Of a stretch of 64,000 nt of DNA, positions 7,225-15,191 are shown one piece after another; the first letter of the stretch is position 1; each line of letters begins with the position of its first letter. Where the stretch lies: positions 1 to 64,000 of the forward strand of contig JBKQUM010000113.1 in NCBI GenBank assembly GCA_052140165.1, in the 5' to 3' direction. Origin of the DNA: Bog-473 sp052140165. GTDB lineage: Bacteria > Actinomycetota > Acidimicrobiia > Acidimicrobiales > RAAP-2. The translations under genes were made by a program, and so were the position numbers. Below the pieces are notes generated by a model. It saw only the letters and a list, made by a program, of their open reading frames with translations. It did no database searches and was not told where the DNA came from.

Positions 7225-9416
7225 CGGACCTCACGCCCGCCCCCGACGGCCCCGTCGGGCTGCTCGAGCCGCCGCTGAGCCTCGACGCCGTCCCGGCGGA
7301 GGACCTCGGGGCCGGCTCGCCCGGCGGATCCTCGTGGCCTCCCGGCCCTCGGCGCGGCCACCTGGCCCGCTTCGTGCGGGGCAAGGAGAGCGATGCGCCC
7401 TGGGTGCGGCCCGCGCTGCTCGCGCTACTGGTGGCGACGGCCGTCCTCTACCTGTGGGACCTCGGGGCGAGCGGGTGGGCGAACTCCTTCTACTCAGCTG
7501 CGGTGCAGGCCGGCACCAAGAGCTGGAAAGCCTTCTTCTTCGGTTCCTCGGACTCGTCGAATTTCATCACCGTCGACAAGCCGCCCGCGTTCCTGTGGCC
7601 GATGGAGATCTCGGCCCGCATCTTCGGGCTCAACTCGTGGAGCGTGCTCGCACCGCAGGCGCTCGAGGGCGTCGCCACTGTCGGCCTGGTGTACCTGTCG
7701 GTCCGGCGCTGGTTCAGCGCGCAGGCTGCGCTGCTGGGCGCGGCCGTCGTCGCGCTGACGCCCGTGGCGGCCATGATGTTCCGCTACAACAACCCGGACG
7801 CGCTCCTCGCGCTGCTGTTGACCGGTGCTCTGTACGCCACCATGCGTGCGCTCGAGCGGGCCCAGACCAAGTGGATCGTCCTGGCCGGTGCGCTCGTGGG
7901 TTTCGGCTTCATCACCAAGATGATGCAGGCGTTCCTCATCATCCCCGTCATGGCCGTCGTGTACCTGCTGGCCGCGCCGACGGGATGGTGGCGGCGGGTG
8001 TGGCAGGTCGTCGTCATGGGCGTGGCCACGCTCGTCGCAGCGGGCTGGTGGGTGGCCGCCGTCGCCCTCACACCTGCAGCCGACCGGCCCTACGTCGGGG
8101 GCTCACAGAACAACAGCATCCTCAACCTCATCTTCGGCTACAACGGCTTCGGACGTCTCACCGGCAACGAGTCCGGGAGCGTGGGGGGTGGTCGGGTCGC
8201 CGGGAGCATGTGGGGTCCCACCGGATTGATGCGGCTCTTCAACAGCGAATTCGGGAACATGATGTCGTGGCTGCTGCCCGGCGCGCTGCTCATGGGCGCC
8301 GTGCTCCTCGCCATCACCATCCGGGCTCGTCGCACCGACCGCGAGCGTGCCGCGCTCCTGCTGTGGGGCGGATCGCTCGTGTGCACCGGCCTCGTCATCA
8401 GCCTGGCGCAGGGCATCATCCACCCTTACTACACGGTCGCCCTGGCGGCACCGCTCGGTGGCCTCGTCGGGATCGCCACCATGGGTCTGTGGCAGCGCCG
8501 CGGGAGCTGGGTGGGGAGGGCCGGCCTCGCCGCCGCCCTCGCCGCCACGGTGGTCTGGAGCTACGTGCTCCTCGGGCGCACGACGGACTGGTTTCCCGCC
8601 CTGCGCCCCGTCGTCGCCGTGGTGGGATCGCTCGGTGTCGTCGCCATCCTCGCCCTCCCGCTGCTCCGATCGGTGCCGAAGCTGGCGATCGGCCTCGTCG
8701 CCACGCTCGGCCTCGGTGCCGCCCTCGCCGCGCCGCTCTTCTCGACGGTCGCCACGGCGGCCACTCCGCACAGCGGGGCCATCCCGTCCGTTACGCCGAC
8801 CCCGGCCGGCGGCCAGGGTGGACCTGGCGGAGGATTCCCCGGAGGCGGTCCCGGCGGTGGATTCCGGCGTGCCTTCGGCGGTGGCTTCCCCGGCGGCGGC
8901 TTCCCCGGCCCGGGCACCGGGACCGGGACCTTCCCCGGCGGCGGCTTCCCCGGCGGCGCAGCCCCCTCGTTCGGTGGCACCGGCGGCGCGCGCCGTGCCT
9001 TCGGGGGAGGCGGAGGTGCCGGCGGCGGCTTCCTGAGCTCGAGCCAGTCCAACCCCGCGCTCAACAAGCTGCTCCAGGCGGACGCCGGCCGCTACACCTG
9101 GGCCGCCGCCACGGTGAACTCGAACAACGCCGCCGGCTACCAGCTCGGGAGCGGCGAGCCGGTGATGGCCATCGGCGGGTTCAACGGGACGGACCCCGCG
9201 CCGACGCTGACCCAGTTCGAGCAGTACGTGTCGGAGGGCAAGATCCACTACTTCATCTCCGGCTCGGGCGGCTTCGGCGGCGCCGGTCCCGGCGGCGCCG
9301 GTCCCGGCGGCGCTGGGGGCACCAGCGACGACGCCTCGCAGATCACCTCGTGGGTCGAGTCGCACTACACCGCAGAGACCGTGGGCGGGGTGACCGTCTA
9401 CGACCTCTCGTCCTGA
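7221..9416 (+). CDS. GT39 (ArnT/PMT-like) membrane glycosyltransferase with Gly-rich exported segment (YkcB-like)
   Basis: GT-C fold enzyme, 731 aa. A Pro/Asp-rich cytoplasmic N-terminus (about 1-60) is followed by about 11-12 membrane helices to about residue 515. The first outer loop has the conserved ITVDKPPAFLWP motif, whose Asp is the usual GT39 catalytic residue. A glycine-rich low-complexity stretch follows (about 530-610), then a small extracellular C-terminal domain interrupted by 15-bp tandem repeats. It is expected to move a sugar from a polyprenyl-phosphate donor, probably made by the preceding GT2/GtrA protein, onto an envelope acceptor. The start overlaps the upstream stop (ATGA). 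The acceptor is unknown. Confidence 0.88.
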   Translation: MTDLTPAPDGPVGLLEPPLSLDAVPAEDLGAGSPGGSSWPPGPRRGHLARFVRGKESDAPWVRPALLALLVATAVLYLWDLGASGWANSFYSAAVQAGTKSWKAFFFGSSDSSNFITVDKPPAFLWPMEISARIFGLNSWSVLAPQALEGVATVGLVYLSVRRWFSAQAALLGAAVVALTPVAAMMFRYNNPDALLALLLTGALYATMRALERAQTKWIVLAGALVGFGFITKMMQAFLIIPVMAVVYLLAAPTGWWRRVWQVVVMGVATLVAAGWWVAAVALTPAADRPYVGGSQNNSILNLIFGYNGFGRLTGNESGSVGGGRVAGSMWGPTGLMRLFNSEFGNMMSWLLPGALLMGAVLLAITIRARRTDRERAALLLWGGSLVCTGLVISLAQGIIHPYYTVALAAPLGGLVGIATMGLWQRRGSWVGRAGLAAALAATVVWSYVLLGRTTDWFPALRPVVAVVGSLGVVAILALPLLRSVPKLAIGLVATLGLGAALAAPLFSTVATAATPHSGAIPSVTPTPAGGQGGPGGGFPGGGPGGGFRRAFGGGFPGGGFPGPGTGTGTFPGGGFPGGAAPSFGGTGGARRAFGGGGGAGGGFLSSSQSNPALNKLLQADAGRYTWAAATVNSNNAAGYQLGSGEPVMAIGGFNGTDPAPTLTQFEQYVSEGKIHYFISGSGGFGGAGPGGAGPGGAGGTSDDASQITSWVESHYTAETVGGVTVYDLSS
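9276..9317 (+). repeat. 15-bp tandem repeat inside the GT39 gene
   Basis: The unit GGCGGCGCCGGTCCC occurs perfectly at 9276-9290 and 9291-9305, with a partial third copy to 9317. It encodes Gly-Gly-Ala-Gly-Pro repeats in the extracellular C-terminal part. Being in frame and multiple-of-three, it is a likely site of length variation between strains. Confidence 0.8.
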
Positions 9417-9423
9417 GCGGCGG

Positions 9424-9433
9424 CCCGCGCGGG
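9424..9433. terminator. Short GC palindrome between convergent genes
   Basis: CCCGCGCGGG is a perfect 10-bp palindrome within the 24-bp gap between the convergent GT39 and macrodomain genes. It could contribute to bidirectional termination, but it has almost no loop and no T-run. Confidence 0.25.
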
Positions 9434-9440
9434 TCGCATC

Positions 9441-9938
9441 TCAGAGCAGTTCGCGGTAGCGCTCCAGCGTCGCGGTGTCGAAGGCGACGAACCGGATCAA
9501 GGTGACGTCGGTGTCCGCCGCGCGGACGGTTGTCACGGCGACCTCGGCGGCCTGTCCCGGGGGGTACCCGAACACTCCGGTCGAGATGGCGGGGAAGGCG
9601 ACCGAGCGCGCGCCCACCTCGTCGGCGACGGCCAGGGCGCTGCGGTAGCACGAGGCGAGCGTCACCGGCTCGCCCGCGGCGCCACCCTCCCAGACGGGGC
9701 CGACGGTGTGGATGATGAAGCGTGCCGGCAGGCCGAACCCGTCGGTGACCACAGCCCGGCCGGGCGGGCAGCCGCCGATGGCCCGGCAGGCGGCCTGCAG
9801 CATCTCGGCTCCCGCGGCGCGATGGATGGCGCCGTCGACCCCGCCCCCGCCGCGCAAGTGCCGGTTGGCGGCGTTGACGACCGCGTCGACCCGTTCGGTG
9901 GTGATATCGCCCAGGGCGGCCTCGAGCCGCGGGGGCAC
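9441..9938 (-). CDS. Macrodomain (ADP-ribose-binding/hydrolase) protein
   Basis: A 165-aa single-domain macro protein of the MacroD/YmdB type. The ADP-ribose loops are clear: LGDITTERVDAVVNAAN near the N-terminus, GGGGVDGAIHRAAG, and the phosphate loop ISTGVFGYPPGQAA. Such enzymes remove ADP-ribose from proteins or hydrolyse O-acetyl-ADP-ribose in the cytoplasm. The start GTG 9938 lies just 5 nt after the stop of the upstream exported-protein gene, so the two are co-transcribed. A longer reading frame upstream only reflects the absence of stops in GC-rich DNA. Confidence 0.85.
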   Translation of the reverse strand: MPPRLEAALGDITTERVDAVVNAANRHLRGGGGVDGAIHRAAGAEMLQAACRAIGGCPPGRAVVTDGFGLPARFIIHTVGPVWEGGAAGEPVTLASCYRSALAVADEVGARSVAFPAISTGVFGYPPGQAAEVAVTTVRAADTDVTLIRFVAFDTATLERYRELL

Positions 9939-9943
9939 GCGGC

Positions 9944-10753
9944 CTACCCCGCCGTGGTGGTCGTGGTCGCGCCCGAGGTCGACGCGGGAACCAGCTTGAG
10001 CAGCGACACCGATTTCCCCGGTGCCGTCCTGCTCGTCTTCTCGCCCCAGTTGGTGAAGACGACGGTGCCGTGAATGGCCGTCGAGCCGCCGGTCCGACCC
10101 GGGTTGGTCACCTCTTCGACGGGCACGGGTGTGCCGCTGGCCGGGATATAGAGGACCACGGGCACCTTGCTGCCGCTCTGCGTGCTCACGGAGCCGCGCA
10201 CGGCCACGACGTGCTGGCCGTGGACCGTGCTCGCGGTGCCGTAGCTGTAGGGGCCGCTCATCTGCAGCTCTGTCGTCACCTGCGAGTTGAGGAGCCCGCT
10301 GACGAGCTCGGCGAGGGCGCTGTTCGAGGTCGGGAAGGAGAGCCAGTTGCCGGCGTACTTCTTGGACTGTGCGCTCGAGAGGCCGATCACGTTCTGGAGT
10401 GCGGTGGCGTTGCCCTTCACGTATCCAGTGGGCCCGACCACCATGGCGGTCACGTGCTCGGCGAGCGAGCCTTTCGTCACCGTCAGCGTCTGCGCTCCCG
10501 AGGTGGCACCGGTATCGCCGTCGACCTCGATGGAGACCCCGCTCTGTGTGGCCGAAGAGGCGAAGTGCACGCCCTGGGTGCCGACCGCCTTGATGACGGC
10601 CTGGTACTCGGCCTGGGCGGTCGGCGTGGTCGCGGCTCCGGCGGTGGGCGGGAGTGCGGCCAGGGCCGCCAGGGCGGCGATGCACCCGGCGGCGACCGCG
10701 GCGCTGCGGAGGTGGATGGGGCGCGTGGGACGCATGGAGTGCATGACCTTCAT
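9944..10753 (-). CDS. Exported protein, LppX/LprG-like, paralog of next gene
   Basis: A 269-aa exported protein. The start region MKVMHSMRP leads into a hydrophobic signal segment ending near AGAAT. A cysteine (VAAGC) aligns with the lipobox of the neighbour but the box is poor, so lipidation is uncertain. The mature part resembles its neighbour in layout: TQSGVSIEVDGDTG, YVKGNATALQNVIGLS, GNWLSFPTS and a late NWGE segment. This resembles mycobacterial LppX/LprAFG-type lipoproteins that carry lipids, but that is a weak resemblance. It ends with a Ser/Thr-rich tail. Starts at 10744 or 10735 are also possible. Confidence 0.7.
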   Translation of the reverse strand: MKVMHSMRPTRPIHLRSAAVAAGCIAALAALAALPPTAGAATTPTAQAEYQAVIKAVGTQGVHFASSATQSGVSIEVDGDTGATSGAQTLTVTKGSLAEHVTAMVVGPTGYVKGNATALQNVIGLSSAQSKKYAGNWLSFPTSNSALAELVSGLLNSQVTTELQMSGPYSYGTASTVHGQHVVAVRGSVSTQSGSKVPVVLYIPASGTPVPVEEVTNPGRTGGSTAIHGTVVFTNWGEKTSRTAPGKSVSLLKLVPASTSGATTTTTAG

Positions 10754-10856
10754 TCTCTGGGGTCGCGGGGCCGGGGGCGTGGGCGCCGCTGGGGTCGGTG
10801 GAGAGGACATTTTCGCACGACCCGGGCCCGGCCCGCGGTCGGGGCGGGCGGGCCCG

Positions 10857-11618
10857 TCAGGCGGTGCTGATCCGACCGATGGAGATGGTGGCCTGCGGAG
10901 CCTCCGGTCGCACGATCTCACCCCACTTGGAGTAGGTGATGTGCTCGGCCGAGGTGGGCTTCCCCTTGGCGTCGACCGAGTCCTCCTCGACCGGGACGTG
11001 GGCCCCCTGGGCGCGGACGTAGAGGACCACGTGGAGCGGCGTCTTGGTGCCGAAGGCCTGCGTGCCCTCGATGGCGTCGACCGGGGCGCCGTCGAGGGTA
11101 CGGGGCCGCCCGAGTGAGAACGGCCCCTTGAGCGCCAGCTCCTTGGCGAGGTCCTGCGACCGGACACCTGCGACGACCTGGGAGAACGCCGCGTCGTCGG
11201 TCGAGAACTCGATCCACTGGCCCGCGGCGGCGTTCGCCTCGGTCGCGCTCAGGCCGGCCAGGTTCTCGAGCCCACCCACGTTGCCCTTGACGTAGGTGAT
11301 GCCGCCGATCACGTCGATCGTGGCGCTGTCGTCCAAGGACCCCTTCCCCGTCAGGACGGTCTGGGTCCCCGAGGCCGGGCCGGCGTCGCCGGTCTCGCGG
11401 AGCGTGACCTTCGACTGGGTCGACGACGACGTGTAGTGGACCGACCACGAGCGAGTGGTGGCGATCGCCTCCCGGTACAACGTCGACGCGCTGGGCGTGG
11501 ACGTGGACGCCGCCGCGTCCGCACTCTGGAGCGCTGCGGCCAGGGATCCGGCCAGCCCGCAGCCGACCAGCACGATGCCGGCCAGCGCAGCGCCGGTCAC
11601 CTGCCTTTTCTGGAGCAC
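10857..11618 (-). CDS. Predicted lipoprotein, LppX/LprG-like, paralog of adjacent gene
   Basis: A 253-aa predicted lipoprotein. It has a charged N-region (MLQKRQ), a hydrophobic core and a perfect lipobox LVGC with C20. The body repeats the architecture of the downstream gene (SSTQSKVTLRETGDAG, YVKGNVGGLENLAGLS, GQWIEFST, and YSKWGE near the end), so the two are tandem duplicates. GTG 11618 is preceded by a purine-rich AGAGAGAG. It reads divergently from recA. The role is unknown; an envelope lipid-binding function is a guess from fold resemblance. Confidence 0.75.
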   Translation of the reverse strand: MLQKRQVTGAALAGIVLVGCGLAGSLAAALQSADAAASTSTPSASTLYREAIATTRSWSVHYTSSSTQSKVTLRETGDAGPASGTQTVLTGKGSLDDSATIDVIGGITYVKGNVGGLENLAGLSATEANAAAGQWIEFSTDDAAFSQVVAGVRSQDLAKELALKGPFSLGRPRTLDGAPVDAIEGTQAFGTKTPLHVVLYVRAQGAHVPVEEDSVDAKGKPTSAEHITYSKWGEIVRPEAPQATISIGRISTA

Positions 11619-11783
11619 CGCAGCTCTCTCTTTCTGCCCGAATCCCGCCGGCGACCGTCAGCTTCGCACGCGGCCGGTGCAGCGGTCCGTCAGGCCCGGA
11701 CCTGTGCGCGTCCGGGAGATCCCGACGGGGGAGCGACCGTTCTCCGGCGGTACGCGGCCTCCGTCCGGAGGGTCCGCGGCCTA

Positions 11784-11797
11784 CGAACACTTGTTCG
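11784..11797. promoter_or_regulatory. LexA (SOS) box of recA
   Basis: CGAACACTTGTTCG is a 14-bp site matching the Gram-positive/actinobacterial SOS consensus CGAAC-N4-GTTCG, with perfectly inverted arms. It lies 117 bp upstream of the recA ATG and directly before a -10 hexamer, so LexA bound here would block the promoter until DNA damage. The rest of 11619-11914 shows no gene. Confidence 0.88.
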
Positions 11798-11798
11798 T

Positions 11799-11804
11799 TA
11801 TGAT
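11799..11804 (+). promoter_or_regulatory. -10 element TATGAT of recA
   Basis: TATGAT lies 1 bp downstream of the LexA box and about 110 bp before the recA start. No good -35 is visible 17 bp upstream, as is common for actinobacterial promoters. Overlap of the spacer with the LexA box explains damage control. Confidence 0.6.
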
Positions 11805-11914
11805 GCGGAACCGGCAGCGCCGGCGGGTCCGTCACACCCCCACCGTAGGGTCACCGCACAGCACCGGCCGAGGCCGGCACAGGGTCGCAGACAGCACACA
11901 CGAAGGAGAGACAG

Positions 11915-12976
11915 ATGGCCGAACCGGAACGGGAGAAGGCGCTGGACGCCGCGCTGGGCCAGATCGAGAAGCAATTCGGCAAGGGCTCGGTCATGCGCAT
12001 GGGCGACAACCTCTCCATGAACATCGAGTCAATCCCCACCGGCGCGCTCTCCCTCGACCTCGCGCTGGGTATCGGCGGGCTCCCCCGGGGTCGCATCGTC
12101 GAGATCTACGGGCCCGAGTCGTCGGGCAAGTCGACCCTGGCCATGCACGCCGTGGCCGAGGCACAGCGCAACGGCGGCATCTGCGCCTACATCGACGCCG
12201 AGCACGCCATGGACCCGGTCTACGCGCGGGCCATCGGGGTCAACATCGACGACCTCCTCATCTCGCAGCCCGACACCGGCGAGCAGGCACTCGAGATCGC
12301 CGACATGCTCATCCGCTCCGGAGCGCTCGACGTCCTGGTCGTCGACTCGGTGGCGGCCCTGACGCCACGGGCCGAGATCGAGGGCGAAATGGGGGACACC
12401 CACGTCGGCCTCCAGGCGCGCCTCATGTCGCAGGCCCTGCGCAAGCTGACGGGCACGCTGTCCAAGTCCAGCACCATCGCCATCTTCATCAACCAGCTGC
12501 GGGAGAAGATCGGCGTGATGTACGGGTCGCCCGAGGTCACCCCCGGTGGCCGCGCGTTGAAGTTCTACTCCTCCATCCGTCTGGACATCCGCCGGATCGA
12601 GGCGATCAAGGACGGGGCCGACGTGGTCGGCAACCGGACCAGGGTGAAGGTCGTCAAGAACAAGTGCTCGTCGCCGTTCAAGCAGGCCGAGTTCGACATC
12701 ATGTACGGCAGGGGGATCAGCCGCGAGGGGTCGATCCTCGACGTCGCGGTCGAGCTCGGGTTCGTCAAGAAGTCGGGTGCCTGGTTCACCTACGAAGGGG
12801 AGCAGCTCGGACAGGGCCGGGAGAACGTGAAGACGTTCCTTTCGGAGAACCCGCAGCTGATGGCGGAGATCAATGACCGGGTGCGCGAGTGCCTGGCCCC
12901 CAAGGACCCCGAGGACGCCATCCCCGACGAGTTCGCCGTCGACCCCGACGACCTGCCGATCACACTCGACTCCTAG
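11915..12976 (+). CDS. recA: Recombinase A
   Basis: The 353-aa RecA binds single-stranded DNA, promotes strand exchange and stimulates LexA self-cleavage. Walker A GPESSGKST is at residues 66-74. Other visible signatures are DAEHAMDP, the VVDSVAALTP Walker B region, and the FINQLREKIGVMYG L2 region. The protein is uninterrupted, so no intein is present. ATG 11915 has a good ribosome-binding site GAAGGAGAG (11902-11910). Expression is probably under LexA control through the box at 11784. No recX follows, unlike many actinobacteria; the next gene is a methyltransferase. Confidence 0.99.
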   Translation: MAEPEREKALDAALGQIEKQFGKGSVMRMGDNLSMNIESIPTGALSLDLALGIGGLPRGRIVEIYGPESSGKSTLAMHAVAEAQRNGGICAYIDAEHAMDPVYARAIGVNIDDLLISQPDTGEQALEIADMLIRSGALDVLVVDSVAALTPRAEIEGEMGDTHVGLQARLMSQALRKLTGTLSKSSTIAIFINQLREKIGVMYGSPEVTPGGRALKFYSSIRLDIRRIEAIKDGADVVGNRTRVKVVKNKCSSPFKQAEFDIMYGRGISREGSILDVAVELGFVKKSGAWFTYEGEQLGQGRENVKTFLSENPQLMAEINDRVRECLAPKDPEDAIPDEFAVDPDDLPITLDS

Positions 12977-13040
12977 CTGCACCGCCCCTCACGGCACCGA
13001 AGCCTCCGGGCCGTCCCCGCCACTCCCACGGGTGACCGGT

Positions 13041-13060
13041 CCGGAGCGCTTCGCGTCCGG
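13041..13060 (+). terminator. Possible hairpin after recA
   Basis: CCGGAGCG and CGCGTCCGG can pair around a CTT loop with one bulged G, 65 bp after the recA stop. There is no T-run, so this is a weak, GC-type candidate terminator. Confidence 0.3.
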
Positions 13061-13098
13061 GGTCGGGAGGGTGTGAGAGCAGCGGCCACAATGGTGTG

Positions 13099-14037
13099 AT
13101 GCCGGCCAGAGAATGGAAACAGCGGGCCTATCGCGCCTTCGACCGCTTCGTCCCCACGATCCCCTTCCGCTACCTGCCACCCAAGCAGTCCGTGCGCATG
13201 GCGTTCAACGTGGTCCTCGACCGCGAGCCCGACCCCGAGGGCGGTCCCGACTACACACGCAAGCTGGCCGCGGGCGAGCTGACCCGGCGCGGCGTGGCCG
13301 AAGCACTCGCGCACTCAGAGGAGTTCCGTCGCCGCGTGCCCATCCGCGACGTGCTGCTGTCCATGCACGTCAGCCGGAGCGAGTTCGTGGCGGGGCTGCC
13401 GCCTGCCGCCCGCATCCTGGACCTGGGGGGGACCCATCAGGGGCTGCCCGACGGTGCCCTGGTCCACCTGGGCTATCCGTACCCCTTCGAGCGCCTGGTG
13501 GTCGTCGACCTCCCGGTCGAGGATCGCCACCAGATCTACCAGGGCGGCTCGACCGGTGCTCCCGTGCTCTCCGAGCTCGGGCCGGTCGAGTTCGCGTTCC
13601 ACTCCATGGTGGACCTCGGCCCCTACGGGGACGGTTCCTTCGACCTGGTCTACAGCGGGCAGTCCATTGAGCACGTCACGGAGGCCGACGGCGACGCCGT
13701 GGCGCGCGAGGCGTTCCGCGTCCTGGCCCCGGGCGGATGGTTCTGCCTGGACACGCCGAACGGGCCCGTGTGGCGCCTGCGCTCCGAGGCGCTGATGAAC
13801 GAGGACCACGAGATCGAGTACGCGGCCGGCGAGCTGGTGGCCAAGCTGGAGCGGGCGGGCTTCGAGGTCACGGAGTGCAAGGGCCTCAACCTGATGCGCC
13901 GGGGCGTCGAAGCCGGCGTGTTCGACGAGGCCGAGGCCAGCGCCCACCCGGGTGTGTTCGCCGCCGCGGAGGACTGCCTGCTGCTCGCCGTCGTGGCGCG
14001 CAAGCCTGCGGACGGGGTGCGGGCCGGCTCGGCCTAG
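13099..14037 (+). CDS. DUF4214 domain-SAM methyltransferase fusion
   Basis: 312 aa. Residues about 28-78 form a DUF4214-like helical module (FNVVLDREPDPEGGPDYT, then ALAHSEEFRRR), which is found in glycosyltransferase and envelope polysaccharide proteins. A class I methyltransferase domain follows (about 95-250), with ILDLGGTHQG at the SAM site and FDLVYSGQSIEHV in the motif expected after strand 4. The target may be a saccharide or polyprenyl compound, which is inferred only from the DUF4214 module. ATG 13099 is favoured over GTG 13096. Its TAG stop shares a CTAG palindrome with the stop of the convergent gene. Confidence 0.75.
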   Translation: MPAREWKQRAYRAFDRFVPTIPFRYLPPKQSVRMAFNVVLDREPDPEGGPDYTRKLAAGELTRRGVAEALAHSEEFRRRVPIRDVLLSMHVSRSEFVAGLPPAARILDLGGTHQGLPDGALVHLGYPYPFERLVVVDLPVEDRHQIYQGGSTGAPVLSELGPVEFAFHSMVDLGPYGDGSFDLVYSGQSIEHVTEADGDAVAREAFRVLAPGGWFCLDTPNGPVWRLRSEALMNEDHEIEYAAGELVAKLERAGFEVTECKGLNLMRRGVEAGVFDEAEASAHPGVFAAAEDCLLLAVVARKPADGVRAGSA

Positions 14038-15107
14038 GGGGTCGTCGACGCGATGATGGTGTTGGGCACCAGCTCCACCCATGTCTGGCCCGGCGCCATG
14101 GGGATGGGGTTGCCCGCGGCGTCCAGGTACTGGGTGGGTGACCCGAGCGTCGTGCGGTGCCACGTGGCGGGGATGGCGACGCCGTTGCGGAAGACCGTGG
14201 CGGTCCCGCTGGCGTCCGGGTAGAGGTCGGCCTGGACCTCGAGGCCGCCCTCGGGGTTCTCCGCCCAGGGCCCATAGCTGATCTGGACGTACTGCACCAC
14301 GACGTTGGCGGCGGCGTTCTGGACGCCGTCGGCCAGCATGTCGGGCGTCAGGTAGTTGTAGTAGCGCTGGAAGGTGTTGGTCTTCGGGTTCCACTTCCAC
14401 GTCACGTTCGAGGTGCCCGAGAAGTCGATGTGCACGAGCGAAACCGGCGTGCCCCCCGCCGGGGGCGCCGCCGTGTAGGTGAACAGCGGCTGGGGTGGCG
14501 TCGTCATGGTCGGGTGCGTGCCGTAGACGATGGCGGTCGAGGTGTAGTCCGAGTCGGGGGGCACGCGGCCGGCAGGGTGGATCATCAGCGACTGGCTGTC
14601 GCCGATGTCGACGTTGACGAGCGGGGAGGCGTCGATGTTGGCGATGACGGGGTCGATGCCGCCCACGTGGGCGATGAGCGGGTTGCCCAGCTGGCCGAGG
14701 ATCCCGATGTCGATGTTGCGGGCCGAGCGGACCGGGCCGATCAGCGCCACGTTCTGGCACTGGAACACGGCGGCGAAGCGGGTGATGCCGCCCTCGACGG
14801 GCTCCTCGAAGATGATGTCGGCCTTGTCCAACCCCGACTGGGGGCGCCCGGCGGGGTAGTTGTCGATCTTGACCGCCATGGCGGGCCGCTGGGGGACCGA
14901 GCCACCCGGAGCGGGCAACCCGGTGAGCGGACAGGCCGGCGCCGGCGCGGTCGAGGTCGTCGTGGTGGGCTTGGGCTTGGGTGCTGCGTCCTTATGCGCG
15001 GGGGCCGAGCTGCAGGCGCTCAGCACCAGGCCGGCGAGACCGGCGGCCAGCACACTCCAGGCGAGCGGACGGCGCGCCCGGGTGCGGTGTTCGTCGGAGT
15101 TCGCCAT
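14034..15107 (-). CDS. DUF3048 (YerB-like) lipoprotein
   Basis: A 357-aa exported lipoprotein. The Arg-rich N-region, hydrophobic stretch and lipobox LSAC (C about 33) are followed by a Lys/Pro/Thr linker and the DUF3048 N-domain: PAMAVKIDNYPAGRPQSGL, then ADIIFEEPVEGGITRF and GPVRSARNID. The C-domain follows to the end. Bacillus YerB is the best-known member; its biochemical role is not settled. ATG 15107 is chosen because signal and lipobox spacing is then normal; GTG 15137 would add ten residues. The gene ends exactly against the convergent methyltransferase gene. Confidence 0.85.
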   Translation of the reverse strand: MANSDEHRTRARRPLAWSVLAAGLAGLVLSACSSAPAHKDAAPKPKPTTTTSTAPAPACPLTGLPAPGGSVPQRPAMAVKIDNYPAGRPQSGLDKADIIFEEPVEGGITRFAAVFQCQNVALIGPVRSARNIDIGILGQLGNPLIAHVGGIDPVIANIDASPLVNVDIGDSQSLMIHPAGRVPPDSDYTSTAIVYGTHPTMTTPPQPLFTYTAAPPAGGTPVSLVHIDFSGTSNVTWKWNPKTNTFQRYYNYLTPDMLADGVQNAAANVVVQYVQISYGPWAENPEGGLEVQADLYPDASGTATVFRNGVAIPATWHRTTLGSPTQYLDAAGNPIPMAPGQTWVELVPNTIIASTTP

Positions 15108-15191
15108 TTCTGCGTGTCGATCGTAGGGGGGTGGCACCCGCGAGTGGTGGCATACCGCAACGCCGCCGCCGGCGCCCGGGCCCTGCGTCGC

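Noticed and set aside
8814..9050. GGC-rich repeats in the GT39 gene considered as a possible CRISPR or mobile repeat
   Set aside because: In-frame Gly/Pro/Phe coding repeats without spacers.
11915..12976. Intein in RecA
   Set aside because: The protein is normal length and all RecA motifs are contiguous.
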